Assembly (NCBI RefSeq): GCF_024171765.1
Contig: NZ_JAMTCI010000003.1
Location: forward strand, 1 to 64,000
Source: Williamsia deligens
GTDB lineage: Bacteria; Actinomycetota; Actinomycetes; Mycobacteriales; Mycobacteriaceae
Length of the DNA stretch: 64,000 nucleotides
Reading direction: 5' to 3'
The position numbers were made by a program, and so were the translations under genes. Positions 23,229-32,303 of the stretch are shown piece after piece. The notes below the pieces were generated by a model. That model ran no database searches. It saw only the letters and a program-made list of their open reading frames with translations, and was not told the origin of the DNA. Within the stretch, counting starts at the first letter, position 1; each line of letters begins with the position of its first letter.

Positions 23229-24362
23229 GTGTTCCCGTCAGTCGTCGTCCGCGCGTCCACCCGCTCGCGCGGTGTGGGGCTGCTCGCGCTCGTCCTGGGC
23301 GTGGTGACGACGCTGTGCGTCTCGGCGTGCGGCGCGGGTTCGACGGACGTGCCGGGTGGCATCGACATCTCCAGCGGCTCCCACCATCTCGACCTCGTCG
23401 CCTACGCGACACCCAAACCGGGTTTCGACGCCGTCATCCCGGCGTTCCGGAGCACACCGGCCGGCCGCGACATCGGTTTCTCCCAGTCCTACGGGGCATC
23501 CGGTGACCAGTCCCGGAAGGTGGCCCGTCGGGTCCCCGCCGACATCGTCAACTTCTCCGTCGAACCCGACGTCACGCGTCTGGTGAAAGCCGGTGTGGTG
23601 GACGACGACTGGAAGAAGCAGTTCCCGAACAACAGCACGCCGTTCGGGTCGGTGGTGGCGTTGGTGGTGCGCAAGGGCAACCCGAAGAACATCCGCGACT
23701 GGGGTGACCTGCTCCGCCCGGGCGTCGAGGTGGTGACGCCGAATCCCGGCAGTTCGGGGTCGGCGAAGTGGAACCTGTTGGCCCCGTTCGCCGCCGAGAG
23801 CGGCGGCGGGCGGAACATGGACGCGGGTCTGGATTACATCCGACGACTCGTGTCGGGACACATCCGCGTCAACCCCAAGTCGGGTCGCGAGGCGACGACC
23901 ACGTTCGAACAGGGACAGGGCGACGTCCTCATCAGCTACGAGAACGAGGCCATCATGCTGGCCCGCAAGAACGACTCCGCCCCGCCCTCGCAGCGCATCG
24001 ACTACGTCATCCCCCCGCAGACGTTCAAGATCGAGAACCCCGTCGCGATCGTGTCGACCAGCACGGAGAAGGCGTCGGCCCGACAGTTCGTCGACTTCCT
24101 CTTCAGCGACGAGGGGCAGCGCGTGTGGGCGCGCCAGGGATTCCGTCCGGTGACGCCGTCGGTGATCGCGGCCACGGCCGCGGAGTTCCCCGGCCGGATC
24201 GACAAGCTGTGGACGATCTCGGACCTGGGCAGGGTCCTCGGCGCGAGTGCTGCGCAGCGCACCGGCGCACCGGCCACCACGGGCTGGAAGGCCGTCGACA
24301 CCGAGCTCTTCGGCACCTCGGGCGCCATCAGTGCGATCTACGACGCCGGAGGCCGGTCATGA
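23229..24362 (+). CDS. subI: Sulfate ABC transporter substrate-binding lipoprotein
   Basis: This is 377 residues from GTG 23229, with GAGAGG 7 nt upstream. A signal peptide with lipobox VSAC (Cys34) anchors it in the membrane. The mature protein follows the sulfate-binding protein pattern (LDLVAYATPKPGFDAVIPAF, FSQSYGASGDQSRKVARRVP, NPKNIRDWGDLLRPGVEVVT, NPGSSGSAKWNLLAPF), whose Ser/Gly loops coordinate dehydrated SO4 2-. It delivers sulfate/thiosulfate to the CysTWA permease. First structural gene of the operon, overlapping cysT as ATGA. Confidence 0.93.
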   Translation: MFPSVVVRASTRSRGVGLLALVLGVVTTLCVSACGAGSTDVPGGIDISSGSHHLDLVAYATPKPGFDAVIPAFRSTPAGRDIGFSQSYGASGDQSRKVARRVPADIVNFSVEPDVTRLVKAGVVDDDWKKQFPNNSTPFGSVVALVVRKGNPKNIRDWGDLLRPGVEVVTPNPGSSGSAKWNLLAPFAAESGGGRNMDAGLDYIRRLVSGHIRVNPKSGREATTTFEQGQGDVLISYENEAIMLARKNDSAPPSQRIDYVIPPQTFKIENPVAIVSTSTEKASARQFVDFLFSDEGQRVWARQGFRPVTPSVIAATAAEFPGRIDKLWTISDLGRVLGASAAQRTGAPATTGWKAVDTELFGTSGAISAIYDAGGRS

Positions 24363-25213
24363 GCACGGTGCAGGTCGATCCCACACCCCCGGCGCAGGTG
24401 GTGCGCACCGCCGGGCGCCGCCGCGTCGGCACCACCCCGCTCGGGGTGGGCGTGGCCGGTCTCTGGCTGACCGTGATCGTGCTGCTGCCGTTGGCCGCGA
24501 TCACCGTGAAGTCGTTCGACGACGGGTGGAGCGGCTTCTGGGACGCCATCTCCGCCGACGCCGCCGTCGGGGCGATCGAGGTCACCGTCCTCGTGTCGAT
24601 CGTCGTGGCCCTGATCAACGTGGTGATGGGGACGGTGATCGCGTGGGTGCTCGTCCGCGACGAGTTCCCCGGCAAGAAGATCGTCAACGCCCTGATCGAC
24701 CTGCCGTTCGCGCTGCCGACCATCGTGGCCAGCCTCGTCCTGCTGTCGCTCTACGGGCCGGACAGCCCCATCGACATCCGTCTGAACGCGACCAAGCCCG
24801 CTCTCGTCATCGCGCTCGCCTTCGTGACGCTGCCGTTCGTCGTGCGCCAGGTGCAGCCGGTGCTCATCGAGGTCGACCGCGAGGTCGAGGAGGCCGCGGC
24901 GTCGCTGGGTGCGTCGAACTGGACGACGTGGTGGCGGATCATCTTCCCGTCGCTCGCGCCTGCCGTCCTCACCGGTGCGGGGTTGGCCTTCACCCGGGCG
25001 ATCGGGGAGTTCGGGTCCGTGGTGCTCATCGGCGGCAACATCCCGAACGACACCCAGGTCGCGTCGCAGTACATCCAGCAACAGCTCGAGGTCGACGCGC
25101 CTGTCGACGCGTCGGCGGTGTCGGTGGTGCTGCTGCTGATCGCGTTCGCCGTCCTGTTCGTCCTGCGCATCGTGGGTCGTCGCGGTGCCCGACGCGAGGG
25201 GGTCGACTCGTGA
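24359..25213 (+). CDS. cysT: Sulfate ABC transporter permease CysT
   Basis: This is 284 residues with six hydrophobic spans. The cytoplasmic EAA loop reads [23 protein letters not shown] (residues about 180-202), the contact point for the ATPase. [20 protein letters not shown] begins TM1. It is one of two different permease subunits forming the sulfate channel with CysW. ATGA overlap with subI and GTGA overlap with cysW show translational coupling. Confidence 0.95.
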   Translation: MSTVQVDPTPPAQVVRTAGRRRVGTTPLGVGVAGLWLTVIVLLPLAAITVKSFDDGWSGFWDAISADAAVGAIEVTVLVSIVVALINVVMGTVIAWVLVRDEFPGKKIVNALIDLPFALPTIVASLVLLSLYGPDSPIDIRLNATKPALVIALAFVTLPFVVRQVQPVLIEVDREVEEAAASLGASNWTTWWRIIFPSLAPAVLTGAGLAFTRAIGEFGSVVLIGGNIPNDTQVASQYIQQQLEVDAPVDASAVSVVLLLIAFAVLFVLRIVGRRGARREGVDS

Positions 25214-26115
25214 GGGTCTCCCCGTTCGCGCGACTCGGACTGCGCACCGTCGCGCTGCTCTATCTGCTCGTGCTGCTGGTGGTGCCGGTGGCACTAATCT
25301 TCTGGCGCTCCTTCGAGCACGGCATCGTCCAGTTCTGGGACTGGATCACCACCCCCGCGGCGATCTCCGCCCTCCAACTGAGCCTGCTGATCGTCGTCAT
25401 CGTGGTCCCGCTCAACGTCGTCTTCGGTGTGGCGACCGCCGTGGCGCTCGTGCGCGGCCGGTTCCCGGGCCGCGGGATCGTGCAGGCGATCATCGACCTG
25501 CCGTTCGCCGTGTCGCCGGTGGTCGTCGGTGTCTCCCTCGTCCTGCTGTGGGGGTACGGCGGGTGGTTCGGCGGGATCGAGTCACTCGGCTTCCGGGTGA
25601 TATTCGGCCTGCCCGGCATGGTGCTCGCCACCATCTTCGTCACGCTGCCGTTCGTCGTCCGCGAGGTCGAACCGGTGCTCCGGGAGATCGGCACGGAGCA
25701 GGAGGAGGCGGCCGCGACGCTCGGGGCCACGGGGTGGGTCACGTTCCGGCGGATCACCCTGCCGGCGATCCGCTGGGGGCTCACCTACGGGATCGTGCTC
25801 ACCGTTGCCCGCAGCCTCGGCGAGTACGGGGCCGTCATCATCGTCTCGTCGGGGTACCCCGGCATCTCACAGACGCTGACGTTGCTCGTGTCCTCCCGGT
25901 ACACCGACGACTACAACGAGTACGGCGCCTACGCGGCCGCCACCCTGCTCATGCTCATCGCACTGCTGGTCCTCGTCGCGATGACCCTTGTCGAGCGCCG
26001 CGGGTCCACCCGCAGACCGAGTCGGACGGCCCGCCGGGACGAGACCACCGACGACGCGACCGAACTGTCCACACCACCCGGGTCCGCGCCCGGCGAGAAG
26101 GAGTACGCACGATGA
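25210..26115 (+). CDS. cysW: Sulfate ABC transporter permease CysW
   Basis: This is 301 residues from GTG 25210. It has six spans starting at [20 protein letters not shown]. The EAA loop is [23 protein letters not shown]. The C-terminal 35 residues are a hydrophilic Arg/Thr/Asp-rich extension beyond the permease fold, of no evident function. It pairs with CysT and is coupled to cysA by ATGA. Confidence 0.95.
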   Translation: MRVSPFARLGLRTVALLYLLVLLVVPVALIFWRSFEHGIVQFWDWITTPAAISALQLSLLIVVIVVPLNVVFGVATAVALVRGRFPGRGIVQAIIDLPFAVSPVVVGVSLVLLWGYGGWFGGIESLGFRVIFGLPGMVLATIFVTLPFVVREVEPVLREIGTEQEEAAATLGATGWVTFRRITLPAIRWGLTYGIVLTVARSLGEYGAVIIVSSGYPGISQTLTLLVSSRYTDDYNEYGAYAAATLLMLIALLVLVAMTLVERRGSTRRPSRTARRDETTDDATELSTPPGSAPGEKEYAR

Positions 26116-27107
26116 CGATCTCGGTGATCAACGCCAACAAGCGGTACGGCGACTTCGCCGCACTCGACGACGTTTCATTGGACATCCCGAAGGGCTCCCT
26201 CACGGCGCTGCTCGGACCGTCCGGGTCCGGGAAGTCGACCCTCCTGCGGGCCATCGCCGGTCTCGACGAACTCGACTCCGGTGTGGTGTCCATCAACGGC
26301 GCCGACGTGACCCGCCTGTCGCCGCAGCGTCGCGAGATCGGGTTCGTGTTCCAGCACTACGCCGCCTTCAAACACATGACGGTGCGGGAGAACGTCGCGT
26401 TCGGGCTGAAGATCCGCAAGCGCCCCAAGGCGGAGGTCGCCCGCAAGGTCGACGACCTCCTCGAGGTGGTCGGACTGGCGGGCTTCCAGACCCGCTATCC
26501 CGCCCAGCTGTCCGGCGGACAGCGTCAGCGCATGGCCTTGGCGCGGGCCCTCGCCGTCGACCCCGAGGTGCTCCTCCTCGACGAGCCGTTCGGTGCCCTG
26601 GACGCGAAGGTGCGTGAGGACCTGCGTCGCTGGCTGCGTCGTCTGCACGACGAGGTCCACGTCACGACGGTCCTCGTCACGCACGACCAGCAGGAGGCTC
26701 TCGACGTGGCCGACAAGATCGCCGTCCTGAACAAGGGTCGTATCGAGCAGGTGGGCAGCCCCGACGATCTCTACGACCGCCCGGCCAACGAGTTCGTGAT
26801 GTCGTTCCTCGGCTCGGTGGCGCGCATCAACGGAGACCTGGTGCGTCCCCACGACCTCCGCCTCGGGCGCACACCGGACCTCGCATTCGGTGACGTCGAC
26901 CCCGTTGGTGCGGAGACGGGCGTCTTCAAGGCGACGGTCGTCCGTGTCGTCCACCTCGGGTTCGAGGTGCGTGTCGAGCTCACCAATGCCGCGACCGGGG
27001 ACGAGTTCCACGCCCAGATCACACGCGGAGACGCCGCCGCTCTCGGTCTGTCCGAGGGCGACGACGTCTTCGTGCGGGCGACGAGGGTCCCGGCGATCGC
27101 CGGCTGA
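26112..27107 (+). CDS. cysA: Sulfate/thiosulfate import ATPase CysA
   Basis: This is 331 residues. It has Walker [10 protein letters not shown] (residues 35-43), Q-loop [14 protein letters not shown], signature [15 protein letters not shown], Walker [14 protein letters not shown] and H-loop [12 protein letters not shown]-terminal TOBE-like regulatory domain follows (about 240-331). It energises sulfate import through CysT/CysW. Last gene of the operon; only 3 bp separate its stop from that of the convergent protease gene, so no dedicated terminator fits between them. Confidence 0.96.
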   Translation: MTISVINANKRYGDFAALDDVSLDIPKGSLTALLGPSGSGKSTLLRAIAGLDELDSGVVSINGADVTRLSPQRREIGFVFQHYAAFKHMTVRENVAFGLKIRKRPKAEVARKVDDLLEVVGLAGFQTRYPAQLSGGQRQRMALARALAVDPEVLLLDEPFGALDAKVREDLRRWLRRLHDEVHVTTVLVTHDQQEALDVADKIAVLNKGRIEQVGSPDDLYDRPANEFVMSFLGSVARINGDLVRPHDLRLGRTPDLAFGDVDPVGAETGVFKATVVRVVHLGFEVRVELTNAATGDEFHAQITRGDAAALGLSEGDDVFVRATRVPAIAG

Positions 27108-27110
27108 TCG

Positions 27111-28448
27111 TCACTGGCCGAACGGGAATCCCCCGAACGGGGAGTCGCCACCGAACGGTGACTCCTGCTGTTGCTGTTGCTGCTGCTGTTCGCGGGCCGG
27201 CACCGTGGTGGTCTCGGTGTCTTTTGCGCTGCCCAGGGTCACGGTCACCGTCTTCGTGGAGCCCCCTGACGTGACGGTGAGCGGGATCGACTGTCCCGGT
27301 TGGTGTGTCAGGACCTGCGCCATGAGGTCGGCGTAGTTGCCGATGGGCGTCCCGGCGACCTTGGTGATGACGTCGCCCCGGGCGATGCCGGCTCGGGCGG
27401 CCGCACCCCCGGAGGTCACGCCGGTGATCTGGGCGCCGGTCACCGATGCGCCCGAGCTGTCCTGCAGTGATCCGCTCACCCCGAGAACGGGTTTCGTCGC
27501 CGAGCCGTCCTGCATGAGTTGGTCGGCGACGCGTCGTGCCGTGTCGACGGGGATCGCGAAGCCGAGACCGAAGGCCTGCACGCCGCCCTGCGACGCCTGG
27601 CCGGTGTCCACGGCGGAGTTCACGCCGACGACCTGTCCCTGCAGGTTGACCAGCGGCCCACCGGAGTTGCCCGGGTTGATGGGTGTGTCGGTCTGCAGTC
27701 CGTTGTAGACGGCGACGGCCTGACCGCTGTCGTCGGAGGCGGTGACCGTGCGACTGAGGTTGCTGACGATCCCGGATGTGACCGTGTTGGAGAGGTTCTC
27801 GGGACTGCCGACCGCCACCACCTGCTGTCCGACCTGGACGCCCGACGACTGTCCGAGGACAGCGGGGGTCAGGTTCGAGACGCCCTCGACCTTCACGACG
27901 GCCAGGTCGTACGACGGCGCGACCCCGCGGACGCTCGCCGAGTGGGTCGATCCGTCGGGGAGTGTCACCTGGATCCGACCGCCCTGCCCGACGCCGGAGA
28001 CCACGTGATTGTTGGTGAGCACGTAGCCGTCCCGCGTCAGGATGATCCCGCTGCCCACCGCCTCGCCGGACTGGCCGGTGACCGTGATGTCGGCGGTCGA
28101 CTTCGACGCCACCTGCGCCGCGAACGGGATGGACCCGGGTGACGCGGATGTGACGGTCGCCGATGCCGTCTGCGCCGTCAGAGCTGCCGGGGCCGCGGAC
28201 GAGCCGTGGTCGAGCAGAGCCACACCGCCGGCGCCCAGACCGCCCCCGAGCAGTCCGGCCGCGACGACGGCGACGACCACCGGCGCGGTGCGGCGGCGAT
28301 GGGCCGTCGGGGCCGCGGTCGGCGCCGGGGGAGGGGCGTACGGCGAGAACGGGATCCGCTGGGTGGGGTCGGACGCACCGGGCGTCGACGCGGGGTGATC
28401 CCAGTTCTCGGGCTGCTGGTGACGGTGCGGGAGCGGCTGTTCGTCCAT
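27111..28448 (-). CDS. HtrA/DegP-like membrane-anchored serine protease with PDZ domain
   Basis: This is 445 residues from ATG 28448. A Pro-rich cytoplasmic N-terminus is followed by one membrane span (about 56-80). The trypsin-like domain has catalytic His148 (LTNNHVV), Asp181 (SYDLAVVKV) and Ser262 (GNSGGPL). A PDZ domain covers about 310-410. The C-terminal tail has eight Gln in a row then tandem SPFGG repeats. It resembles mycobacterial PepD/HtrA-type envelope quality-control proteases, with the protease domain outside the membrane. It is not obviously linked to sulfur metabolism although it sits between the two sulfur operons. Confidence 0.92.
   Translation of the reverse strand: MDEQPLPHRHQQPENWDHPASTPGASDPTQRIPFSPYAPPPAPTAAPTAHRRRTAPVVVAVVAAGLLGGGLGAGGVALLDHGSSAAPAALTAQTASATVTSASPGSIPFAAQVASKSTADITVTGQSGEAVGSGIILTRDGYVLTNNHVVSGVGQGGRIQVTLPDGSTHSASVRGVAPSYDLAVVKVEGVSNLTPAVLGQSSGVQVGQQVVAVGSPENLSNTVTSGIVSNLSRTVTASDDSGQAVAVYNGLQTDTPINPGNSGGPLVNLQGQVVGVNSAVDTGQASQGGVQAFGLGFAIPVDTARRVADQLMQDGSATKPVLGVSGSLQDSSGASVTGAQITGVTSGGAAARAGIARGDVITKVAGTPIGNYADLMAQVLTHQPGQSIPLTVTSGGSTKTVTVTLGSAKDTETTTVPAREQQQQQQQQESPFGGDSPFGGFPFGQ
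27138..27190 (-). repeat. Polyglutamine and SPFGG codon repeats in the protease tail
   Basis: A CAG/CAA tract (27166-27190) encodes eight Gln; next to it the codons for SPFGG are tandemly duplicated. Like the tract in the ATP-grasp gene it sits in a non-conserved C-terminal tail and could vary in length. Confidence 0.7.
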
Positions 28449-28500
28449 GCAGACCACCGTCCGCCGCGCACCTGAGAGGGTGCCGAGAATGTCCTCCCGA

Positions 28501-29331
28501 TCAGCTGAGGCTTCCCGGAGAGTTCCCCGACGACCGGGTGAGGTGGACATCCAGGGCGTCCCGGACGCGCGCGACGACCACGTCGACGACGGCGGCGTGC
28601 GCACCCAGCGGGCCGGCGGTCACCCAGACGACGGGTGGATCCCGGCTGTCGAGTGTTCGTTCGAGCCGGTCGGTCAGGGTCCCCGCGGCCAGGAACCACG
28701 GTGCCACGACGAGACGCCGGCACCCCCGCACCAGGAGGTCGTCCGCGGCGGCCTCGACGCTCGCGGTCCGCGTCGCGAAGCCCACCGTCACGGGGACCGG
28801 GTGTCCGCGTCGTCGTAGGCGGTCCTCGAGATCGGCTGCGCGATCGGCGGTCCGGGCGTCGGCGTCGGGATCGGATGCGCCGACGGCGGCCATCAGCACG
28901 CCGTCGCCCGGGCGTGTGCCCACCTCGTCGAGACGGTCGACGAGTGCATCGGTGAGCGACGGGTCCGCCAGCACGGGGGTGTGGTGTACCCGGAGGCCGG
29001 GACGGGCGGTGTCGGCGATGATCCCCGGCAGGTCGACGCGGTTGTGGAACGCGTCCCCGAGCAGCAACGGCACCACGACGACCTCGCCGTCGAGGCCGCC
29101 CAGCATCTCGGCGACGGTCGGGGTGCCGAAGTCGAGGTAGGCCAGTTCCACAACGGTCGACGGACCCGGGGACGACGGACCCGGGGCCGACGCAGCGAGG
29201 GCGACCCGCACGGAGTCACGGAGACGACGCGCGGTCACCGCGAAGCGCGGATCTCTGCTGCCGTGGGCGACGAGGACCACCGTGACGCCGCCGGGGTCGG
29301 CGTGCGGTGGGGTCCCGGCCGCGGGGATCAC
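28501..29331 (-). CDS. Sirohydrochlorin chelatase (CbiX/SirB-like)
   Basis: This is 276 residues from GTG 29331. It begins TVVLVAHGSRDPRFAVTARR, where AHGSRDP carries the metal-binding His of CbiX-type chelatases. A second site-like half has VVPLLLGDAFHNRVDLPGII and later RLVVAPWFLAAGTLTDRLER. It would insert Fe2+ into sirohydrochlorin to make siroheme, the cofactor of the sulfite reductase in the same operon. As I recall the mycobacterial counterpart is Rv2393 (che1). Cobalt chelation for B12 is the alternative, but operon context favours siroheme. It starts 10 bp after the cysN stop. Confidence 0.88.
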   Translation of the reverse strand: MIPAAGTPPHADPGGVTVVLVAHGSRDPRFAVTARRLRDSVRVALAASAPGPSSPGPSTVVELAYLDFGTPTVAEMLGGLDGEVVVVPLLLGDAFHNRVDLPGIIADTARPGLRVHHTPVLADPSLTDALVDRLDEVGTRPGDGVLMAAVGASDPDADARTADRAADLEDRLRRRGHPVPVTVGFATRTASVEAAADDLLVRGCRRLVVAPWFLAAGTLTDRLERTLDSRDPPVVWVTAGPLGAHAAVVDVVVARVRDALDVHLTRSSGNSPGSLS

Positions 29332-29341
29332 GTACCCGGGG

Positions 29342-30628
29342 TCAGACGAGTGCTGCGAGCCGTAGTCCGGACAGCGCGTCTCCGACGAGGCCCGCGGCGA
29401 GCGTGTTCCCGCCCTGCGGGTCGATCAGCAGGAAGCTGCCGGTCTCGCGGTTCACCTGGTAGTCGTCGGCCGCGATCGGCTCGGCGGTCTGCAGCGAGAC
29501 GCGACCGATCTGGTTGAGGGCCAACGACTCCGGCGCATCGTCGATCCGCAGGTCCTGCTCGTCGAAGAGGGCGTCGAGGGTGCCGACGATCGCCGGGGTG
29601 GTGCGGGTCCCGTGCTTGAGCAGCAGGCGCGCCCCGGGTGCCAGCGGCTTGTCCCCCAGCCAGCACAGGGTGGCGGTGAAGGCGGAGGTGGGTTCGGGGG
29701 CATCGGACACCGCGGCGATGAGATCGCCGCGCGAGACGTCGAGGTCGTCGGCGAGGAGCACCGTGACACTGCGTCCGGTGTGTGCCGAGCGCAGCGAGCC
29801 GTCGGCGGTGTCGATGCCGGTGACCGTGGTGCGCTGCCCCGACGGCAGCACGACGACCTCGTCGCCGACGTGGATCTCGCCCGCGGCGACCTGGCCCGCG
29901 TACCCGCGGTAGTCGGGGTGCTCCGCCGTACGCGGCCGGATCACGTACTGCACCGGGAACCGGGCGCCGACGGGTGCGCGGTCGGCCTCGTTCGGCACCG
30001 ACTCCAAGTGCTCGATGAGCGTGGGGCCGTCGTAGAAGTCGGAGGTCGTCGCACGCGCGGCGATGTTGTCGCCGCGCAGCGCCGACACGGGGATCGCCTG
30101 GATGTGCTCGTCATCCCAACCCAACGCGTGGGTGAGATCGGCGAAGTCGTCCCGGATGCGGGCGAAGACGCTCTCGGCGTCGTCGACGAGGTCGATCTTG
30201 TTGACCGCCAACACGAGTCGCGGGACGCCGAGCAGCGCCATGACCGCGGCGTGCCGACGGGTCTGGGTGACGATGCCGTTGCGCGCGTCGACGAGCAGGA
30301 TCACCAGCTGGGCGGTGGACGCGCCCGAGACGGTGTTGCGGGTGTACTGCACGTGGCCCGGGGTGTCGGCGAGGACGAAGCTGCGCCGCGGCGTCGCGAA
30401 GTAGCGGTAGGCGACGTCGATCGTGATGCCCTGTTCCCGCTCGGCGCGCAGGCCGTCGACGAGCAGCGACAGGTCGGGCGTGTCGAGGCCGCGGTCGACC
30501 GAGGCGCGGGTCACCGCGTCGATCTGGTCGGCCAGAACGGATTTCGTGTCGTACAGCAGGCGGCCGACGAGGGTGGACTTCCCGTCGTCGACGCTGCCGG
30601 CGGTGGCGATGCGCAGCAGGTCGCTCAT
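29342..30628 (-). CDS. cysN: Sulfate adenylyltransferase large subunit (GTPase)
   Basis: This is 428 residues from ATG 30628. Elongation-factor-like GTPase: ATAGSVDDGKSTLVGRLLYD (G1), REQGITIDVAYRYF (G2), DTPGHVQYTRN (G3), NKIDLVDD (G4), then two beta-barrel domains. With CysD it forms ATP sulfurylase, coupling GTP hydrolysis to APS formation. The protein ends after the barrels: no APS-kinase (CysC) domain is fused, unlike mycobacterial CysNC. PAPS would therefore need a separate kinase. It overlaps cysD as TGATG. Confidence 0.95.
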   Translation of the reverse strand: MSDLLRIATAGSVDDGKSTLVGRLLYDTKSVLADQIDAVTRASVDRGLDTPDLSLLVDGLRAEREQGITIDVAYRYFATPRRSFVLADTPGHVQYTRNTVSGASTAQLVILLVDARNGIVTQTRRHAAVMALLGVPRLVLAVNKIDLVDDAESVFARIRDDFADLTHALGWDDEHIQAIPVSALRGDNIAARATTSDFYDGPTLIEHLESVPNEADRAPVGARFPVQYVIRPRTAEHPDYRGYAGQVAAGEIHVGDEVVVLPSGQRTTVTGIDTADGSLRSAHTGRSVTVLLADDLDVSRGDLIAAVSDAPEPTSAFTATLCWLGDKPLAPGARLLLKHGTRTTPAIVGTLDALFDEQDLRIDDAPESLALNQIGRVSLQTAEPIAADDYQVNRETGSFLLIDPQGGNTLAAGLVGDALSGLRLAALV

Positions 30629-31578
30629 CAGAAGTAGCCCTCTCGCTTGCGGTCCTCCATGGCGGCCTCGGACACACGGTCGTCGCCGCGGGTGGCCCCG
30701 CGCTCGGTCAGTCGCGACGCGGCCACCTCGGCCAGCACCGCCTCGTTGTCGGCCGCGTCCGACAGGACCGCGCCGGTGGTGGAGCCGTCGCCGACGGTGC
30801 GGTAGCGCACCGAGAGTCGTTGCAGCTGTTCGCCGTCGCGCGGTCCGCCCCACGGACCGGGGGTCATCCACATGCCGTCGCGCTCGAACACGTCGCGCTC
30901 GTGCGCGTAGTAGATCGGCGGCAGCAGCACCTGCTCGCGGGCGATGTAGCGCCAGACGTCGAGCTCGGTCCAGTTCGAGAGCGGGAACACGCGGACGTGC
31001 TCACCCGCGGCATGACGACCGTTGTAGAGGTTCCACAGTTCCGGGCGTTGCCGCTTGGGGTCCCACTGGCCGAAGGCGTTGCGCAGAGAGAAGATCCGCT
31101 CCTTGGCGCGGCTGCGCTCCTCGTCGCGCCGAGCTCCGCCGAACACCGCGTCGAAGCGGTTCCCGGTGATCGCGTCGAGCAGGGGCACGGTCTGCAACGG
31201 GTTGCGGACGCCGTCGGGACGTTCGGTGAGTCGACCGTCGGCGAGATAGTCCTCCACCTTCGCGACGTGCAGTCGCAGACCGTGGCGGGCGACGACCTCG
31301 TCGCGGAACGCGAGCACCTCGGGCAGGTTGTGTCCGGTGTCGACGTGCAGCAGGGCGAACGGCACGGGCGCGGGCCAGAACGCCTTGATGGCGAGGTGCA
31401 ACAGGACGGTGGAGTCCTTGCCACCCGAGAACAGGATGACCGGTCGGTCGAACTCGCCGGCCACCTCCCGGATGATGTGGACGGCCTCGGACTCCAGGGC
31501 GTCGAGGGTGTCGTACACGCGATCGTCGTCGTGCGCGGCCGGGGGCACCGACGCGATGTCGGTGTCGGGAACGGTCAT
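30628..31578 (-). CDS. cysD: Sulfate adenylyltransferase small subunit
   Basis: This is 316 residues from ATG 31578, chosen for its ATGA overlap with cysH over an in-frame ATG at 31593. PP-loop signature FSGGKDSTVLLHLAIKAF at about residues 49-66, with the family motif VFGGARRDEERSRAKERIFS and LFPLSNWTELDVW-like FPLSNWTELDVWRYI. It catalyses ATP + sulfate to APS with CysN. The C-terminal MEDRKREGYF is the usual CysD ending. It shares the operon with the enzymes using its product. Confidence 0.96.
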   Translation of the reverse strand: MTVPDTDIASVPPAAHDDDRVYDTLDALESEAVHIIREVAGEFDRPVILFSGGKDSTVLLHLAIKAFWPAPVPFALLHVDTGHNLPEVLAFRDEVVARHGLRLHVAKVEDYLADGRLTERPDGVRNPLQTVPLLDAITGNRFDAVFGGARRDEERSRAKERIFSLRNAFGQWDPKRQRPELWNLYNGRHAAGEHVRVFPLSNWTELDVWRYIAREQVLLPPIYYAHERDVFERDGMWMTPGPWGGPRDGEQLQRLSVRYRTVGDGSTTGAVLSDAADNEAVLAEVAASRLTERGATRGDDRVSEAAMEDRKREGYF

Positions 31579-32303
31579 GCGTGCAACCCGCATTCTGTCT
31601 TCGAGCGCCCGGCCCAGCGGCCGCTGCGCGGATCGGTCCCGGGGGCGGGTTTGGCGGTGCACGGCGCGCACCCGATGGAGGGGTACCCCTCGTCCACCAG
31701 GGGGTTCACCAGCACACCGCGCCGGTCGATGTAGTCCTGCATCTGCTCGTCGGTCCAGGCGGCGATCGGGTTGATCTTCACCAGCCCGAAGGTCTCGTCG
31801 AACGAGATGAGCGGGGCGTTCGCGCGCGTCGGTGACTCGACGCGCCGGATGCCGGTGACCCACGCGCTGTAGCCGGACAGCGTGTTCTGCAACGGCACCA
31901 CCTTGCGCAGGCGGCAGCACTCCGCGGGGTCGGACGCGAACAGGTTGCGGCCGAGGAGTTCGTCCTGCTGGGCGGGGGAGTGCTCGGGGAGGACGTTCAC
32001 CATCTCGACGCCGTAGACCTGCTCGACGGCGTCGCGGGTGCCGAGGGTCTCGGCGAAGTGGTAACCGGTGTCGAGGAACAGCACCTTGAGCTTCTCGCCG
32101 TGCAGTGCCTCGGGCGCGATCGAGTCGACGGCGAGGTCGACCAGGGCCGCGTCCTGCATGTTGGACGCGACGACGAAGTCGGTGCCGAACGTCGCCGCCG
32201 TCCAGCGGAGCAGGTCGGCGGGGTCGGCATCGGGACCGAGGTCGCGGGCGCCCTGCTCGGCGATGTCCCGCAGGGTGGCCTCCACCCGGAGTGCAGTGCT
32301 CAT
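31575..32303 (-). CDS. cysH: APS reductase (assimilatory adenylylsulfate reductase)
   Basis: This is 242 residues from ATG 32303. It has the paired cysteines of the 4Fe-4S type in PAECCRLRKVVPLQ (about 128-141) and the second pair in SIGCAPCTAKP, with the catalytic Cys in the C-terminal KTECGLH. This marks an APS rather than PAPS reductase: thioredoxin-dependent reduction of APS to sulfite and AMP. LDTGYHFAETL is the PP-loop-related substrate motif. That fits the lack of cysC. Overlaps nirA (ATGA) and cysD (ATGA). Confidence 0.95.
   Translation of the reverse strand: MSTALRVEATLRDIAEQGARDLGPDADPADLLRWTAATFGTDFVVASNMQDAALVDLAVDSIAPEALHGEKLKVLFLDTGYHFAETLGTRDAVEQVYGVEMVNVLPEHSPAQQDELLGRNLFASDPAECCRLRKVVPLQNTLSGYSAWVTGIRRVESPTRANAPLISFDETFGLVKINPIAAWTDEQMQDYIDRRGVLVNPLVDEGYPSIGCAPCTAKPAPGTDPRSGRWAGRSKTECGLHA

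Noticed and set aside
27142-27200. Possible CRISPR or tandem array from CTG/CCGAACGG repeats
   Set aside because: The repeats are codons for polyGln and SPFGG inside the protease gene; no regular spacers. The 21-bp arrays at 20453-20540 also have no spacers and are not CRISPR.
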